64,000 nt of DNA, from the NCBI RefSeq assembly GCF_006442965.1, contig NZ_VFWX01000005.1, positions 244,821 to 308,820 on the forward strand, read 5' to 3'. The notes beneath the pieces are model-generated. The model was not told where the DNA came from and made no database searches. It worked only from the letters and a program-made list of their open reading frames with translations. Made by a program: the position numbers and the translations under genes. Positions 33,716 through 42,834 of this stretch are shown here, piece by piece; the stretch's first letter is position 1; each line of letters opens with the position of its first letter. The DNA comes from Mesorhizobium sp. CU3. GTDB taxonomy: Bacteria > Pseudomonadota > Alphaproteobacteria > Rhizobiales > Rhizobiaceae.

Positions 33716-34000
33716 CTAGGACACTGCCTCGATCTTTCGATGCGAGCGTTTTTGATCAACGAAATCCGCAAGGGTACCGAGCGTTTCAAAAACATCGGCC
33801 GAGAACTCACTGTCTTCGATCTGAAAGGCGAAACGGCTCTCCAATGCCATCGCCAGTGTCAGCACCCCGAATGAGTCCAGTTCCGGCAGGCTACCGAACA
33901 AGGCTGTATGCGCATGGAGAAGCCGTCGGCTGTCTTCGATGCCAAGTGTCTCGACCACGACTTCTCTAACGGCTTCCAGTGTCTGCATATCCGCACTCAT
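33716..34000 (-). CDS. Acyl carrier protein
   Basis: This is a 94-residue carrier protein. Ser43 in PELDSFGVLTLAMALE is the phosphopantetheine attachment site in the usual D-S-(L/F) context, followed by the helix III pattern. A distinct ~30-residue N-terminal helix and a basic C-terminus complete it. The ATG at 34000 lies 28 bases after the decarboxylase stop. With the acyl-CoA ligase-like and PLP decarboxylase genes it forms the set annotated in other genomes as exosortase A system-associated. It probably carries an aminoacyl or acyl group destined for the polysaccharide or a cell-surface metabolite; which one cannot be read from sequence. Confidence 0.85.
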   Translation of the reverse strand: MSADMQTLEAVREVVVETLGIEDSRRLLHAHTALFGSLPELDSFGVLTLAMALESRFAFQIEDSEFSADVFETLGTLADFVDQKRSHRKIEAVS

Positions 34001-34028
34001 GATGTTCCATCCCAGGTTCGCTATGGAT

Positions 34029-35255
34029 CTAAACCAACACTTCGGCTGGCATCGGGTGTCCGAGGAACGCCGTCGGGCTGGCTGTAAGGCCATACGCTCC
34101 GGCCTGAAAGAGAACGATCATGTCTCCGACGTCGGCTCGGGCAAGGCTGACATTGTCCCCAAGCGTATCCAGCGGCGTGCAGAGACAACCGACCACGGTT
34201 ACGGTCTCCAGATCGGTCGCATCCATCTTGTTGGCCACGACCATGGGATAGTTGCGGCGAATGACCTGCCCGAAATTACCAGAGGCGGCCAATTGATGAT
34301 GCAGCCCCCCATCCACCACCAGATAGGTGCGCCCTCGCGAGACCTTGCGGTCAATAACCCGCGAAGCATAGATCCCGGCCTCTCCGACGAGATATCGGCC
34401 AAATTCCATGACCACGCGACAATGCGGCAAGCGGGGGCGGATTGCGGTGTCTATCAACTTGGCGATGTTTTCGCCCAATGGCGCGAGATCAAGTGGGCGG
34501 TCCTTGTCGAAATAAGGAATTCCGAACCCGCCCCCGAGATTGAGATAACTTACCTGAGATGGCGAGCGATCGGCCAGATCGAGTAAGAGTTCGACAGTCT
34601 TGTTTTGTGCCTCGCATAAAATATCGGCATGCAGATTTTGCGAGCCGGCGAAAATGTGGAAACCCAGAAATTCCAGGTCCGCTGCAACGATTTGCTTCAG
34701 CAGGTCAGGCACCTGATCAGCGTCGACGCCGAATTGCTGCGGGCCGCCGCCCATTCGCATGCCAGAACCCTTGATCTGGAAATCGGGATTGACGCGCAAG
34801 GCGACCCTCGGTCGGATTCCCAGTCTGTTGCCGATCTCCACGATGCGTTGGGCTTCGTTTGCCGATTCCATTTCGATCGTCACGCCGGCGGCGATCGCTT
34901 GTGCAAGTTCACCGGCGGTTTTTCCGGGGCCTGCAAAACTGATATGCTCGGGCGATGTCGGAGTGTCGAGAACGACCTTCATTTCCATTGCCGAGGCGAC
35001 GTCACAGCCATCGACGAGGCCTGCCATGTGTTGGACCACGGCCGGCATGGGATTGGCCTTGACTGCGTAGTGCAGATGGATTTCGGGTGGGAGGATCGAA
35101 CGGAGATAGCTCACGCGATCGGTCATCATCCGTCTGTCGTAAGCAAAGAAGGGTGTGGAGCCAATTCGTTCGGCGAGCCGATCGATCGGCACTCCCCCTA
35201 CGGCGAGACAGTTTCCATCCGCTGTGAAAGCCGCAATTGTTGGATGAACGCTCAT
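34029..35255 (-). CDS. PLP-dependent decarboxylase, exosortase-associated type (fold III)
   Basis: This is a 408-residue alanine-racemase-fold decarboxylase of the ornithine/DAP decarboxylase group. PLP lysine Lys66 lies in HLHYAVKANPMP. VDGCDVASAMEM, LNLGGGFGIPYF, RYLVGEAGIY and VVGCLCTPLDTLGD follow; the last corresponds to the substrate-binding Cys region contributed across the dimer. The pattern matches the family described as pyridoxal-dependent decarboxylase, exosortase A system-associated. ATG 35255 overlaps the ligase stop (ATGA). Its real substrate may be a free basic amino acid or an amino acid held on the adjacent ACP; the latter is an inference from gene order. Confidence 0.87.
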   Translation of the reverse strand: MSVHPTIAAFTADGNCLAVGGVPIDRLAERIGSTPFFAYDRRMMTDRVSYLRSILPPEIHLHYAVKANPMPAVVQHMAGLVDGCDVASAMEMKVVLDTPTSPEHISFAGPGKTAGELAQAIAAGVTIEMESANEAQRIVEIGNRLGIRPRVALRVNPDFQIKGSGMRMGGGPQQFGVDADQVPDLLKQIVAADLEFLGFHIFAGSQNLHADILCEAQNKTVELLLDLADRSPSQVSYLNLGGGFGIPYFDKDRPLDLAPLGENIAKLIDTAIRPRLPHCRVVMEFGRYLVGEAGIYASRVIDRKVSRGRTYLVVDGGLHHQLAASGNFGQVIRRNYPMVVANKMDATDLETVTVVGCLCTPLDTLGDNVSLARADVGDMIVLFQAGAYGLTASPTAFLGHPMPAEVLV

Positions 35256-36844
35256 GAGGCCAGTCGCTGCCGTAGTGAAACGCGGTCGAATTTGCCATTT
35301 GGCGTTGTTGGTAGAGCCGACATCTCCAAAACCGAGGCTGGCACCATATATTGCGGCAGTTGCAGCCTGATTGCGGACAGCAGGCCTGCTTGGTCGAGCG
35401 GGAGGTCGCCGGCCGGGCTGGCGACCAAGACTATTCGCTGTCCGAGGATCGGATCCTCGACGCCGAGCGCGACGGCATCGCGAACCAGCCCCGTGCCATA
35501 GGCCACTTCTTCGACCTCTGTGGGGCTGACGCGATAGCCGGATGTTTTGATCATGTCGTCCTTGCGTCCGACGAAAAAAAGGAAGCCCTCTTCGTCTGCT
35601 ACCACCGTATCGCCGGAAAAGACGGCGACTTCCGGCGTCCGCCATCCGGCTTCCTGTCCCACTATAGACCGGAAACGTTCCGCCGTGCGCCCTGGATCGT
35701 TCCAGTAGCCCATGGCGACCAGCGGACCGCGATGTACGAGTTCACCCTCTTCACCAGGCGCGCACCGAGAACCATCCGGACGCAAGACCATGACCTCAGC
35801 GTTGGGGATGGCCTTGCCGATCGAATCGGGGCGGCGGTCGACTTCCGCAGGATCCAGATAGGTCGAGCGAAATGCTTCGGTCAGGCCGTACATCAAGTAA
35901 GGCAGAGCCCGCGGAAAGCGTTGCCGCAACTTGTCGAGTGTCGACTTCGGCATCCGTCCTCCGGTGTTGGCGAAATAGCGCAACCTGGCCGCCGTTTCGA
36001 TCGGCCATGCCTGGTCCGCCAACTGAATCCAGAGCGGCGGCACACCCGTGATGCCAGTGACTGAATGCTTGGTGCACAGCCGCACGACATCGGCCGGCAA
36101 GAGATAGTTCATCAGCACGACATGAGCTGCGACATTGAATGCGGTTGTCAACTGGCTGAGCCCGGCGTCGAAACTCAAGGGCAGTACCGAGAGAATGGTG
36201 TCATTGGAGGTATTCTCCAAATACTGGCTGACGCTTTCGCCTCCGACTATGAGGTTGCGATGACTCAAGACGACGCCTTTTGGCTTGCCGGTGCTTCCCG
36301 ATGTGTAAAGAATTGCCGCCATGTCCAGATCGATCGTGACTGGCTGTGGTCGCGGTGAGACGTTCGGGTCCAACAACGACGCCCAATCGTGCCTGGCGAA
36401 GCTTTGGGTAGCGATTTCGTCCACGTCGGTTGGACCGTCGCCAACCAGAACGACGTGAGCAACGGAAGCGCAGCCATCCGGCTGCTTGACCAACTCGGCG
36501 AACCGCTCGTGCGTTGTCACCAATACGCTTACATTGCAATCGGCGAGGATATAGGCGACCTGCTGGGGACGTAGCTGCGTGTTGACGGGCACAAAAACAC
36601 CACCTGCGGCCGCAGTTCCAAATATCGCCACGATGGTTTCGATGCGTTTCTCCAGCAGTATCGCCACACGGTCGTTGCGCGCCAGGCCTATCGCCGCCAG
36701 GCCGGATGCGAAACTGCAAACGCGATGCCAAAGCTCATCATAGCTGCAGGTCGTGTCCTTATAGGTTAGCGCTGCAGCGCCGCCCCGACTTTCCGCGGCC
36801 TGCTCGAGCAGATGGCATACGTTTGATCTCATCAATCTTTTCAT
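35252..36844 (-). CDS. Acyl-CoA ligase (AMP-forming), exosortase-associated type
   Basis: This is a 530-residue ANL-superfamily adenylating enzyme. The P-loop-like motif YTSGSTGKPKG lies at 180-190, YGLTEAFRSTYLDP gives the adenine-binding motif, a SGDTVVADEEGFLFFVGRKD hinge follows, and the catalytic Lys518 is in PNGKFDR. It would activate a carboxylic or amino acid as adenylate and load it onto the ACP encoded two genes later or onto CoA. ATG 36844 has GGAAG upstream; a more upstream start would overlap the GNAT gene. It lies 16 bases after that gene and overlaps the decarboxylase start, so GNAT, ligase, decarboxylase and ACP form one operon. Confidence 0.87.
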   Translation of the reverse strand: MKRLMRSNVCHLLEQAAESRGGAAALTYKDTTCSYDELWHRVCSFASGLAAIGLARNDRVAILLEKRIETIVAIFGTAAAGGVFVPVNTQLRPQQVAYILADCNVSVLVTTHERFAELVKQPDGCASVAHVVLVGDGPTDVDEIATQSFARHDWASLLDPNVSPRPQPVTIDLDMAAILYTSGSTGKPKGVVLSHRNLIVGGESVSQYLENTSNDTILSVLPLSFDAGLSQLTTAFNVAAHVVLMNYLLPADVVRLCTKHSVTGITGVPPLWIQLADQAWPIETAARLRYFANTGGRMPKSTLDKLRQRFPRALPYLMYGLTEAFRSTYLDPAEVDRRPDSIGKAIPNAEVMVLRPDGSRCAPGEEGELVHRGPLVAMGYWNDPGRTAERFRSIVGQEAGWRTPEVAVFSGDTVVADEEGFLFFVGRKDDMIKTSGYRVSPTEVEEVAYGTGLVRDAVALGVEDPILGQRIVLVASPAGDLPLDQAGLLSAIRLQLPQYMVPASVLEMSALPTTPNGKFDRVSLRQRLAS

Positions 36845-36860
36845 GTCGGCTTTGCTTCCG

Positions 36861-37745
36861 TTACCACGGCACACAGGCAAGCTCGCTATACAAGTAGCCA
36901 ATTTCTTCGGGTTGCAATCGATCACTTCTGAACATCTTTGGGCGAGGCGAGCGAAGCATGAATGAAAGACGCGGACAATAACGGACGACACGTGTCTCGG
37001 CGAGCGTTGCCAATATGCCGAAATGGGTTAGCAGATGACTGTAAACATGCCGAGCAGCAACTCGGAACAGATCATGATTACTGACGTGGAGTATCGAAGC
37101 GAAGAATGGCAACCCCTTTCGACGATCTCGGCGAAACATCACGTAGCAAACCTGACCGCCTTTGAGCACGACCAGATGGTTCGCAGCAGGAACCCCGGCA
37201 TGATCTTTGTAAATTTCCAGGTCTCGCCCTTGAAGAATGGCCTCGATCGACTCCCGATCCGATACCACGCGAGTTCCCGACCATCCTGGCCATGGCAAGT
37301 TGGCAACCACCGCCGTGCCCGTATCGAGGAACTGGAATTTCAAACGCACGTTCAGTTGAACCACGTTCCCGCTCGGTGAGAGGTCGGTGAAATTGTAACC
37401 GTCCTGACCCAGGATGGCTTTCACCAGCCTCAGTCCGTGTGATCTGAATTCCTCAAGAACGCACCACGCGGCCATATTGCAGATTTTCTCAATCCGTCCT
37501 TCGATGCACGACTGGGAATAGAAGGCTAAGTACACCCCAACGATCTGCCCGCCACAAACAAGCATGAAACCATGATTGGGAGAATCTCGCTGCCATGTGG
37601 GAGTTATGGCTGAAGCCCACGTTGCCGGCGTGATCCTGTGGTTCAGGTTGTCATGCAGAAAATGCGCGACGGCTGCGACATCGCCGCGCGCAATTGGGCG
37701 CAGATCCACACCCGCTCCAGCTTCTATCACACCCGCCCGAGACAC
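36861..37745 (-). CDS. GNAT-fold acyltransferase
   Basis: This is a 294-residue protein with a GNAT-like N-terminal half: VDLRPIARGDVAAVAHFLHD at the start, FMLVCGGQIVGVYLAFYS for the central strands, and CVLEEFRSHGLRLVKAIL where the acetyl-CoA loop (R/Q-x-x-G-x-G/A) should be, here only partly conserved. The C-terminal half could be a second, degenerate GNAT fold. It is the first gene of the ligase/decarboxylase/ACP operon and could transfer the activated group onto a sugar amine. Family confidence is moderate because the cofactor loop is weak. It starts divergently from the glycosyltransferase at 38107. Confidence 0.65.
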   Translation of the reverse strand: MSRAGVIEAGAGVDLRPIARGDVAAVAHFLHDNLNHRITPATWASAITPTWQRDSPNHGFMLVCGGQIVGVYLAFYSQSCIEGRIEKICNMAAWCVLEEFRSHGLRLVKAILGQDGYNFTDLSPSGNVVQLNVRLKFQFLDTGTAVVANLPWPGWSGTRVVSDRESIEAILQGRDLEIYKDHAGVPAANHLVVLKGGQVCYVMFRRDRRKGLPFFASILHVSNHDLFRVAARHVYSHLLTHFGILATLAETRVVRYCPRLSFMLRSPRPKMFRSDRLQPEEIGYLYSELACVPW

Positions 37746-38106
37746 TCGCTGCCTTGCTAGATTACGAAACTCCTAAGCCTTCACAATTTGAAGGTCGTTC
37801 CGCAGCGAGGGTACCTAAACAAAAGGCGCAAGCATTTTACTCCGTTTACCAACTGGCTACCCGGCAGACGAAAAGTTCTACTAGGTGCGGTCGCAACGCC
37901 TAACAAACCTCAAGCGACAATGTGACTGGGCACTGGCTCGAAGAGGGCCTGAACAAAAGGCCCACAAGGCTCACCTCTTGGGAGGACGATGCGGGCGGTT
38001 CGCGATGTGTTCGCTTGCATCGGCTTTCGGCTTGGACCGGCTGCGGCACTTGCAGATGCTCAAAGGAAGACTTGTCGCAGCAGACCTGGAGCAGTCCACG
38101 AAGAAC
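37746..38106. promoter_or_regulatory. Divergent intergenic region (no gene seen)
   Basis: These 361 bases separate the GNAT operon from a + strand glycosyltransferase. The + frame is open in-line with the glycosyltransferase, but the residues it adds do not look like the family. No strong repeats or hairpins were seen. Confidence 0.4.
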
Positions 38107-39009
38107 ATGATCACTGTCATCATCCCGCATCTCGACCAGCACGAAATGCTCAGGCGCTGCCTAGCATCCTTGCAGGCTCAGCGCCCGCCGCGGCAGCAAG
38201 TCGAGATCATCGTCGTCGACAACGGATCGAGACAGATGCCGACCGACCTTTGCGCCTCCTTTCCCGCTGTGACGCTCCTTCTCGAGCGCACACCTGGTCC
38301 GGGGCCAGCGCGAAACCGCGGCGCGGCCCATGCGAGCGGCGAAACGCTGGCCTTCATTGACGCCGACTGTATCGCCCATCCCGACTGGCTTTGCGAAATA
38401 GAACGCTGCTTTGCCGAGCGGGAAGACATTGGCATCATAGGGGGCGACGTCAGGATTGCGCGCCAGGACGAACACCGGCTTACGCTGCTTGAAGCCTATG
38501 AAAGCGTATTTGCCTACCGCATGCGCGAATACATCGCCAAGCAGGGGTATACGGGCACCGGCAATCTGGCGATGCGTGCGAGAGTTCTGTCTTCGGTTGG
38601 ACCGTTCGGGGGCATCGAGATCGCGGAAGATCGCGACTGGGGGGAGCGCGCGCTTCGCAAAGGCTTCCGCACCCACTACCGCAAGCAGATGATCGTATTC
38701 CATCCCGCTCGCCGGAATCTTGCTGAGATCGCCGCGAAATGGGAGCGGCATGTCGCTCATGATTTCAATCGGGTGCGCACGACACCAGGCTGGCGGCCGC
38801 GTTGGATCCTGCGCAGTTTCGCGGTTGCGCTTTCGCCCGCGGCAGAGTTGCTGCGGATCGGCTTTTCCGATCGCATTGAAGGCCCAAGGGCGCGCATGCT
38901 TGCGATGTACGGTGTCGTCCTGGTTCGCCTCTACCGATGCAAGGTGATGCTGGCTCTTGCATTCGGAGCAGATGCCTCGCGCATCGTCGACAAATGGAAC
39001 CGCGCCTGA
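38107..39009 (+). CDS. Glycosyltransferase family 2
   Basis: This is a 300-residue GT-A enzyme. MITVIIPHLDQHEMLRRCLA starts the fold, IIVVDNGS gives the nucleotide-binding Asp, and ERTPGPGPARNRGAAHA with FIDADCIAHPDWL gives the DxD. EIAEDRDWGERALRKGFRT is the usual catalytic-loop ED. Two hydrophobic patches near the C-terminus suggest membrane association. ATG 38107 is chosen because the 74 residues that an earlier in-frame start would add are unlike any GT2. It is a lone + strand gene between minus-strand operons and ends convergent with the GT4 gene. Confidence 0.82.
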   Translation: MITVIIPHLDQHEMLRRCLASLQAQRPPRQQVEIIVVDNGSRQMPTDLCASFPAVTLLLERTPGPGPARNRGAAHASGETLAFIDADCIAHPDWLCEIERCFAEREDIGIIGGDVRIARQDEHRLTLLEAYESVFAYRMREYIAKQGYTGTGNLAMRARVLSSVGPFGGIEIAEDRDWGERALRKGFRTHYRKQMIVFHPARRNLAEIAAKWERHVAHDFNRVRTTPGWRPRWILRSFAVALSPAAELLRIGFSDRIEGPRARMLAMYGVVLVRLYRCKVMLALAFGADASRIVDKWNRA

Positions 39010-39031
39010 GCGCTCGGGCAGGAAAACCGGC

Positions 39032-40282
39032 TCACGACTTCCTTGCAGCAGCTGGCCTGGCCCGTTGATACGCGGCGATGAGGTTCGGCACCTGATAGCT
39101 CCATGCAAGTTCCCGCTGCAAACGAGCACGGCCGAAGTCACCCATGACCTTGCGCTGTACGGGGCGGTCAAGCAGCCATTCGATCTTGTCAGCAAAGTCG
39201 ATAGGATCATCGGGGCGGGCGTAGAGGGAGGCCTTGTCCGCCGAGAAGCGCCCCTCGGTGACGTCGAACTGCACGATCGGTTTGCCGAAAGCCATGTACT
39301 CCAGGATCTTGTTCATGGTGGACTTGTCGTTCATCGGATTGACGCGATCCGGATTGACGCAGACATCGGCCGTCGAAAGCACGGTGAAGAGCATGTCATC
39401 GGGAACCCGACCGGTGAAAGTGACATAGTCGTCCAACCCCAGGCTCTGGCAGTATTCCTTGAGGTTGCCCAGTTGCGGGCCACCGCCGACGAGAACGAAC
39501 TGGACGTCCTGCCGGCCACGCTCGTCAACGAGATGCTTGACGCCACGCAGAAGCAGGTCGATGCCTTCCTGCTCCCCCATCACGCCGACATAGCCCACAA
39601 GAAACTTGCGTCCCTTTTTCAGGCCGGGGTCGGGGCAGTCGGTCTTCAAGCGTGTCAGGTCCGGACCGGACCGCACCACGAATACGTCGCCGGCGCGCTT
39701 CCTGCCGCGGGTAAGCGCGATCCTTCGGTAGCTCTCATTGGTCGAAATGACCACGTCGGCGCATTTGAATGTAATCCATTCGAACAGGCACAGCAGCCGC
39801 CAAAGCCGCCCGCGCTTGCCGAACTTCGCCTCGTAGAGCTCGGGATTGATGTCGTGATGATCGAAAATGAAACGCTTGCCCAGCAGCTTGAACGGCAGGG
39901 CGACGAGAAAGATCAGATCCGGCGGATTGCAGGCATGGATGGTCTCAAACCCATGCCTGAACAGGATTTTCCATGCCAGGCGGGTCTCATGCCAGAGCGC
40001 TGCGCCGTACTCGAGCAGGAATTCCGACGCGCCTTTGGCTTCGACCGGCAAGTTATGCCTGTAGACGTGAATTCCCTCCAGCGTCTCTTCACGCTCTTCC
40101 GCCCCTACGCCGACAGGGCAAATGATGGAGACCTCCGCGCCCGCGTCACGCAATGCACGCGCTTCCTGCCAAACGCGCCGGTCGAACGGCACGGGCAGGT
40201 TTTCGACAATCATCAAGACCTTACGGGTAGAAAGGCTGCCGGATCGGGCTTGTTCGGCCCCAAACATCGAGATGACGGACAT
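39032..40282 (-). CDS. Glycosyltransferase family 4 (GT-B)
   Basis: This is a 416-residue GT-B retaining transferase. RKVLMIVENLPVPFDRRVWQ is the typical start of WbuB-like GT4 proteins. FDHHDINPELYEAKFG sits in the donor-cleft region, FLVGYVGVMGEQEGIDLLL starts the C-terminal Rossmann half, and STMNKILEYMAFGKPIVQFD holds the E-x7-E region binding the nucleotide sugar. It follows the GDP-mannose dehydrogenase gene by 10 bases on the same strand, so it may use the uronic acid donor that the dehydrogenase makes. That pairing is inference. Confidence 0.85.
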   Translation of the reverse strand: MSVISMFGAEQARSGSLSTRKVLMIVENLPVPFDRRVWQEARALRDAGAEVSIICPVGVGAEEREETLEGIHVYRHNLPVEAKGASEFLLEYGAALWHETRLAWKILFRHGFETIHACNPPDLIFLVALPFKLLGKRFIFDHHDINPELYEAKFGKRGRLWRLLCLFEWITFKCADVVISTNESYRRIALTRGRKRAGDVFVVRSGPDLTRLKTDCPDPGLKKGRKFLVGYVGVMGEQEGIDLLLRGVKHLVDERGRQDVQFVLVGGGPQLGNLKEYCQSLGLDDYVTFTGRVPDDMLFTVLSTADVCVNPDRVNPMNDKSTMNKILEYMAFGKPIVQFDVTEGRFSADKASLYARPDDPIDFADKIEWLLDRPVQRKVMGDFGRARLQRELAWSYQVPNLIAAYQRARPAAARKS

Positions 40283-40292
40283 CTCTTTTCCC

Positions 40293-41642
40293 CTAAGCTA
40301 CTGCGCGCCTGAGGGCGTCGCCAGGCTGGGTTGGCTCTTCCAGGGATGCGGGAGGGGCAGGCAGCCTGTTTATGCTGTCCGAAAGCGCGTTGAGATCAAT
40401 CACGCTCTGCGCTTTCGAGAAGGAAAGCATGCCCGCCGTGCGGTTTGCGAAGATCACCCGGTCATAGCGCCGAGCTTCAGCCTGCTTTTTGCTCACCAGC
40501 AGGGTGGCAAACTGCGGAAGCCAGGACCAGGCGTAGCCCAGATTGGCGCCCACCAGCTTGCCGGCGTCGATGGCCGGATCGAAAATCGACAGCCTGTAGC
40601 GTTCCCTCAGCAGGCTGCGCGCAAGGTCGATATTGGGACTTTCTCTCAGGTCGTCCGTTCCGGCCTTGAAAGCCAGGCCCGCCAGCAACACCGATGCTCC
40701 CGGCTTCAGACCCTTCGTCGCGAGTTGAAACAGGCAGTATTTATGCGCGTCATTGGAGCGCAGGAGCGAGTCGATCAAAGGCGCATTGATCCCGCAGTCC
40801 GCCACGATGTTCTGCAATGCACGGACGTCCTTTGGCAGACACGAGCCACCGAATGCTCCGCCGGGGCGCAGGTAGTACGGCGAAATGTTGAGTTTCGTGT
40901 CGGAAACAAAGATCTCGTGCACTTTCGCCGGATCGACACCGAGCTGAAGGCCGATCCGGCCGATTTCGTTGGCAAACGCCACCTTCATCGCGTGCCAGCT
41001 GTTGTCGACGAATTTTGTCATTTCGGCTTCCGCGAAACGCGTTACGAAGCGCGGCGAATCGAAGCCGGCAAAAAGCGCGTCAACGGCTGGCTTCGACTCG
41101 CCGTCCCGCGTCCCAATGACCACCTTCGGGGGCAGGAAGTAGTCATGGACGGCCGAAGATTCCCTCAGGAATTCGGGGCAGTAGGCGAGTTCAACGCGGT
41201 CCGCCGCGTCTCCCAGCAAGCCTGCGTAGATCGGCGCGATCAGACCTTCCATCGTTCCGGGCCTTACGGTCGAGCGGTAAATCACGGTCAGCGGCTTGGC
41301 GCGGCCATGCCCGACGTGCAGCGCTATTTCCTTTGAGACTTCGGTCACAAATGTCATGTCGTGGGCGCCGTCCGCTCCGCTGGGCGTGCCGACGCATACT
41401 ATCGCGACATCACAGCCTTCGAGCTTGTCTTCGACTTCCACGAACGCCGAGATGCGATTGTCCGCCAGCCCCTGGAGCAGCATTTCGCCGAGTCCAGGCT
41501 CGATGATCGGTGTGATCCCCGAGTTGACGCCGGCAACCTTGCGACCGTTGACGTCGAACCCGACCACTTCATGGCCTTGGTGTGCCAGGCAGCATAGGGT
41601 GGTAAATCCGACATAGCCCAGCCCGAAGATAGCTATTTTCAT
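40293..41642 (-). CDS. algD: GDP-mannose 6-dehydrogenase (AlgD-like)
   Basis: This is a 449-residue nucleotide-sugar dehydrogenase that oxidises the C6 hydroxyl of its substrate to a carboxylate with two NAD+. The N-terminus has the NAD loop GLGYVG (7-12). The catalytic cysteine is Cys268 in GGAFGGSCLPKDVRALQ, a motif that matches AlgD more closely than the UDP-glucose dehydrogenase form (GxGFGGSCFPKD). AGLAFKAGTDDLRESPN completes the C-terminal domain. With the ManC-isomerase fusion at 17283 this predicts GDP-mannuronic acid as a precursor. UDP-sugar specificity cannot be excluded. The gene precedes the GT4 gene by 10 bases. Confidence 0.82.
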   Translation of the reverse strand: MKIAIFGLGYVGFTTLCCLAHQGHEVVGFDVNGRKVAGVNSGITPIIEPGLGEMLLQGLADNRISAFVEVEDKLEGCDVAIVCVGTPSGADGAHDMTFVTEVSKEIALHVGHGRAKPLTVIYRSTVRPGTMEGLIAPIYAGLLGDAADRVELAYCPEFLRESSAVHDYFLPPKVVIGTRDGESKPAVDALFAGFDSPRFVTRFAEAEMTKFVDNSWHAMKVAFANEIGRIGLQLGVDPAKVHEIFVSDTKLNISPYYLRPGGAFGGSCLPKDVRALQNIVADCGINAPLIDSLLRSNDAHKYCLFQLATKGLKPGASVLLAGLAFKAGTDDLRESPNIDLARSLLRERYRLSIFDPAIDAGKLVGANLGYAWSWLPQFATLLVSKKQAEARRYDRVIFANRTAGMLSFSKAQSVIDLNALSDSINRLPAPPASLEEPTQPGDALRRAVA

Positions 41643-42026
41643 TGACGCCTTAGCTCCGCATCATGTTTGAGCCGGGCAGAGATCGCCTCAGGCAAACAAT
41701 GGCAGTGTTCCGACTCCCGGCGAATTGAGGAGCTATCCGTTGAGCGATGCGACCGCACCCTTATGGGTAGGATGTCCCTTGGGCATGGTCAAAAAGGGGG
41801 ATGTTCCCGTATTCAGATCGCATCCAACTCTGCAAAGCCCGCCGCACTGACGAGCTTGCTTGATCGCCCGATGCGAGAAAGCCGATAAGTCGGGTTGAAG
41901 AATGGACACCACAAGCTCATGGTGAGAGCATTCCTTGGTGGATATCGATTTGTACTTGCCTGCGCCGGATATCGGTTTGCCGCGCGTAAGGTTCAAAAGC
42001 AATAAAGCGACCATAGGAAACCAGGT
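41643..42026. promoter_or_regulatory. Divergent intergenic region (no gene seen)
   Basis: These 384 bases separate the AlgD-like gene from the deacetylase gene. They are expected to hold two promoters. Short frames are present but lack family resemblance and starts with ribosome binding sites. Confidence 0.4.
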
Positions 42027-42704
42027 GTGATTGGATCGAAAGAGCGCTTCATCAACTTCCACGGCATAGGCATAGCCCCACCCGGTATCGACAAGGCCGA
42101 ACTGGATTTCTGGTGGGATGCGGATCCGTTTTTCGCGGCCTTGGACAAAGTGTCGGCCGCTGCAAGCACCTACCCCGTCCTCATCACCTTTGACGACGGC
42201 AATCAAAGTGATGTCGACATTGCTTTGCCCGCACTTCTGGAAAGAAGCCTCACTGCGTCTTTTTTTGTTTGCGCAGGGCGAGTGGGAACCCGTGGATATC
42301 TGAGTGCATCGGCGATCAGGCAACTTCTTCAGGAGGGGATGCGGATCGGCAGCCACGGTATGCATCATCTTGACTGGGGCAAGCTCGATGATGCGCGGCT
42401 GCACATCGAAACGGTGGATGCCAGGCGCAGGCTGGAAGACATTTGCGGTTGCGAAATCGGTGAGGCCAGTATTCCTTTCGGCCGTTATAATCGCCGCGTT
42501 CTGAAAAAACTGAAAGCTGAAGGCTACAGCCGCGTCTACACGTCAGGGCGAGGCATCGCCACCAAGGAAGCGTGGTTGAAACCGCGCAACACGCTGGACC
42601 GCTCATGGCAATGGAAGGACATCCCAAGGGATCTGGCCCTCCAGGACTCTTATCTCGGGCGGCTGCGTTCCAATCTCTCGCATGCACGCAAGTCTGTTTG
42701 GTAA
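42027..42704 (+). CDS. NodB-type polysaccharide deacetylase
   Basis: This is a 225-residue carbohydrate esterase 4 family protein without a signal peptide. VLITFDDGNQS gives the metal-binding Asp pair (56-57) and RIGSHGMHHLDW gives the two zinc histidines (110, 114). IPFGRYNRR corresponds to motif 3, where RxPxY/F would be expected. The length equals the bare catalytic domain. GTG 42027 has AGGA upstream. A cytoplasmic location suggests it acts on a nucleotide- or lipid-linked amino sugar rather than on the exported polymer. Confidence 0.82.
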   Translation: MIGSKERFINFHGIGIAPPGIDKAELDFWWDADPFFAALDKVSAAASTYPVLITFDDGNQSDVDIALPALLERSLTASFFVCAGRVGTRGYLSASAIRQLLQEGMRIGSHGMHHLDWGKLDDARLHIETVDARRRLEDICGCEIGEASIPFGRYNRRVLKKLKAEGYSRVYTSGRGIATKEAWLKPRNTLDRSWQWKDIPRDLALQDSYLGRLRSNLSHARKSVW

Positions 42705-42732
42705 CGGCTGCGCGTTGCTATCGCCGCATCTA

Positions 42733-42834
42733 TAACGTTTCACCGCTTCACGGGACACGGCGACCCGCTCTATCCCTTTGTTTTTACGCAATTACGGGCA
42801 GAAAATCGCTCACGCTTTTCCTGGACTTGGCCTA
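42733..42834. repeat. Rhizobial intergenic repeat, second copy
   Basis: ACGTTTCACCGCTTCACGGG, GCGACCCGCTCTATCCC, TTTTTACGCAATTACGGGCA and ACGCTTTTCCTGGACTTGGC show the same modular family as at 28566-28655. Again it sits exactly between convergent genes, whose stops are at 42704 and 42832. Confidence 0.7.

Noticed and set aside
37885..38106. N-terminal extension of the GT2 at 38107 by 74 residues
   Set aside because: The added segment is Arg/Cys-rich and not GT2-like, whereas MITVIIPHLD is the normal family start.
41733..42404. Minus-strand 223-codon frame overlapping the deacetylase
   Set aside because: It has no family features and is opposite intact zinc-ligand motifs of the deacetylase.
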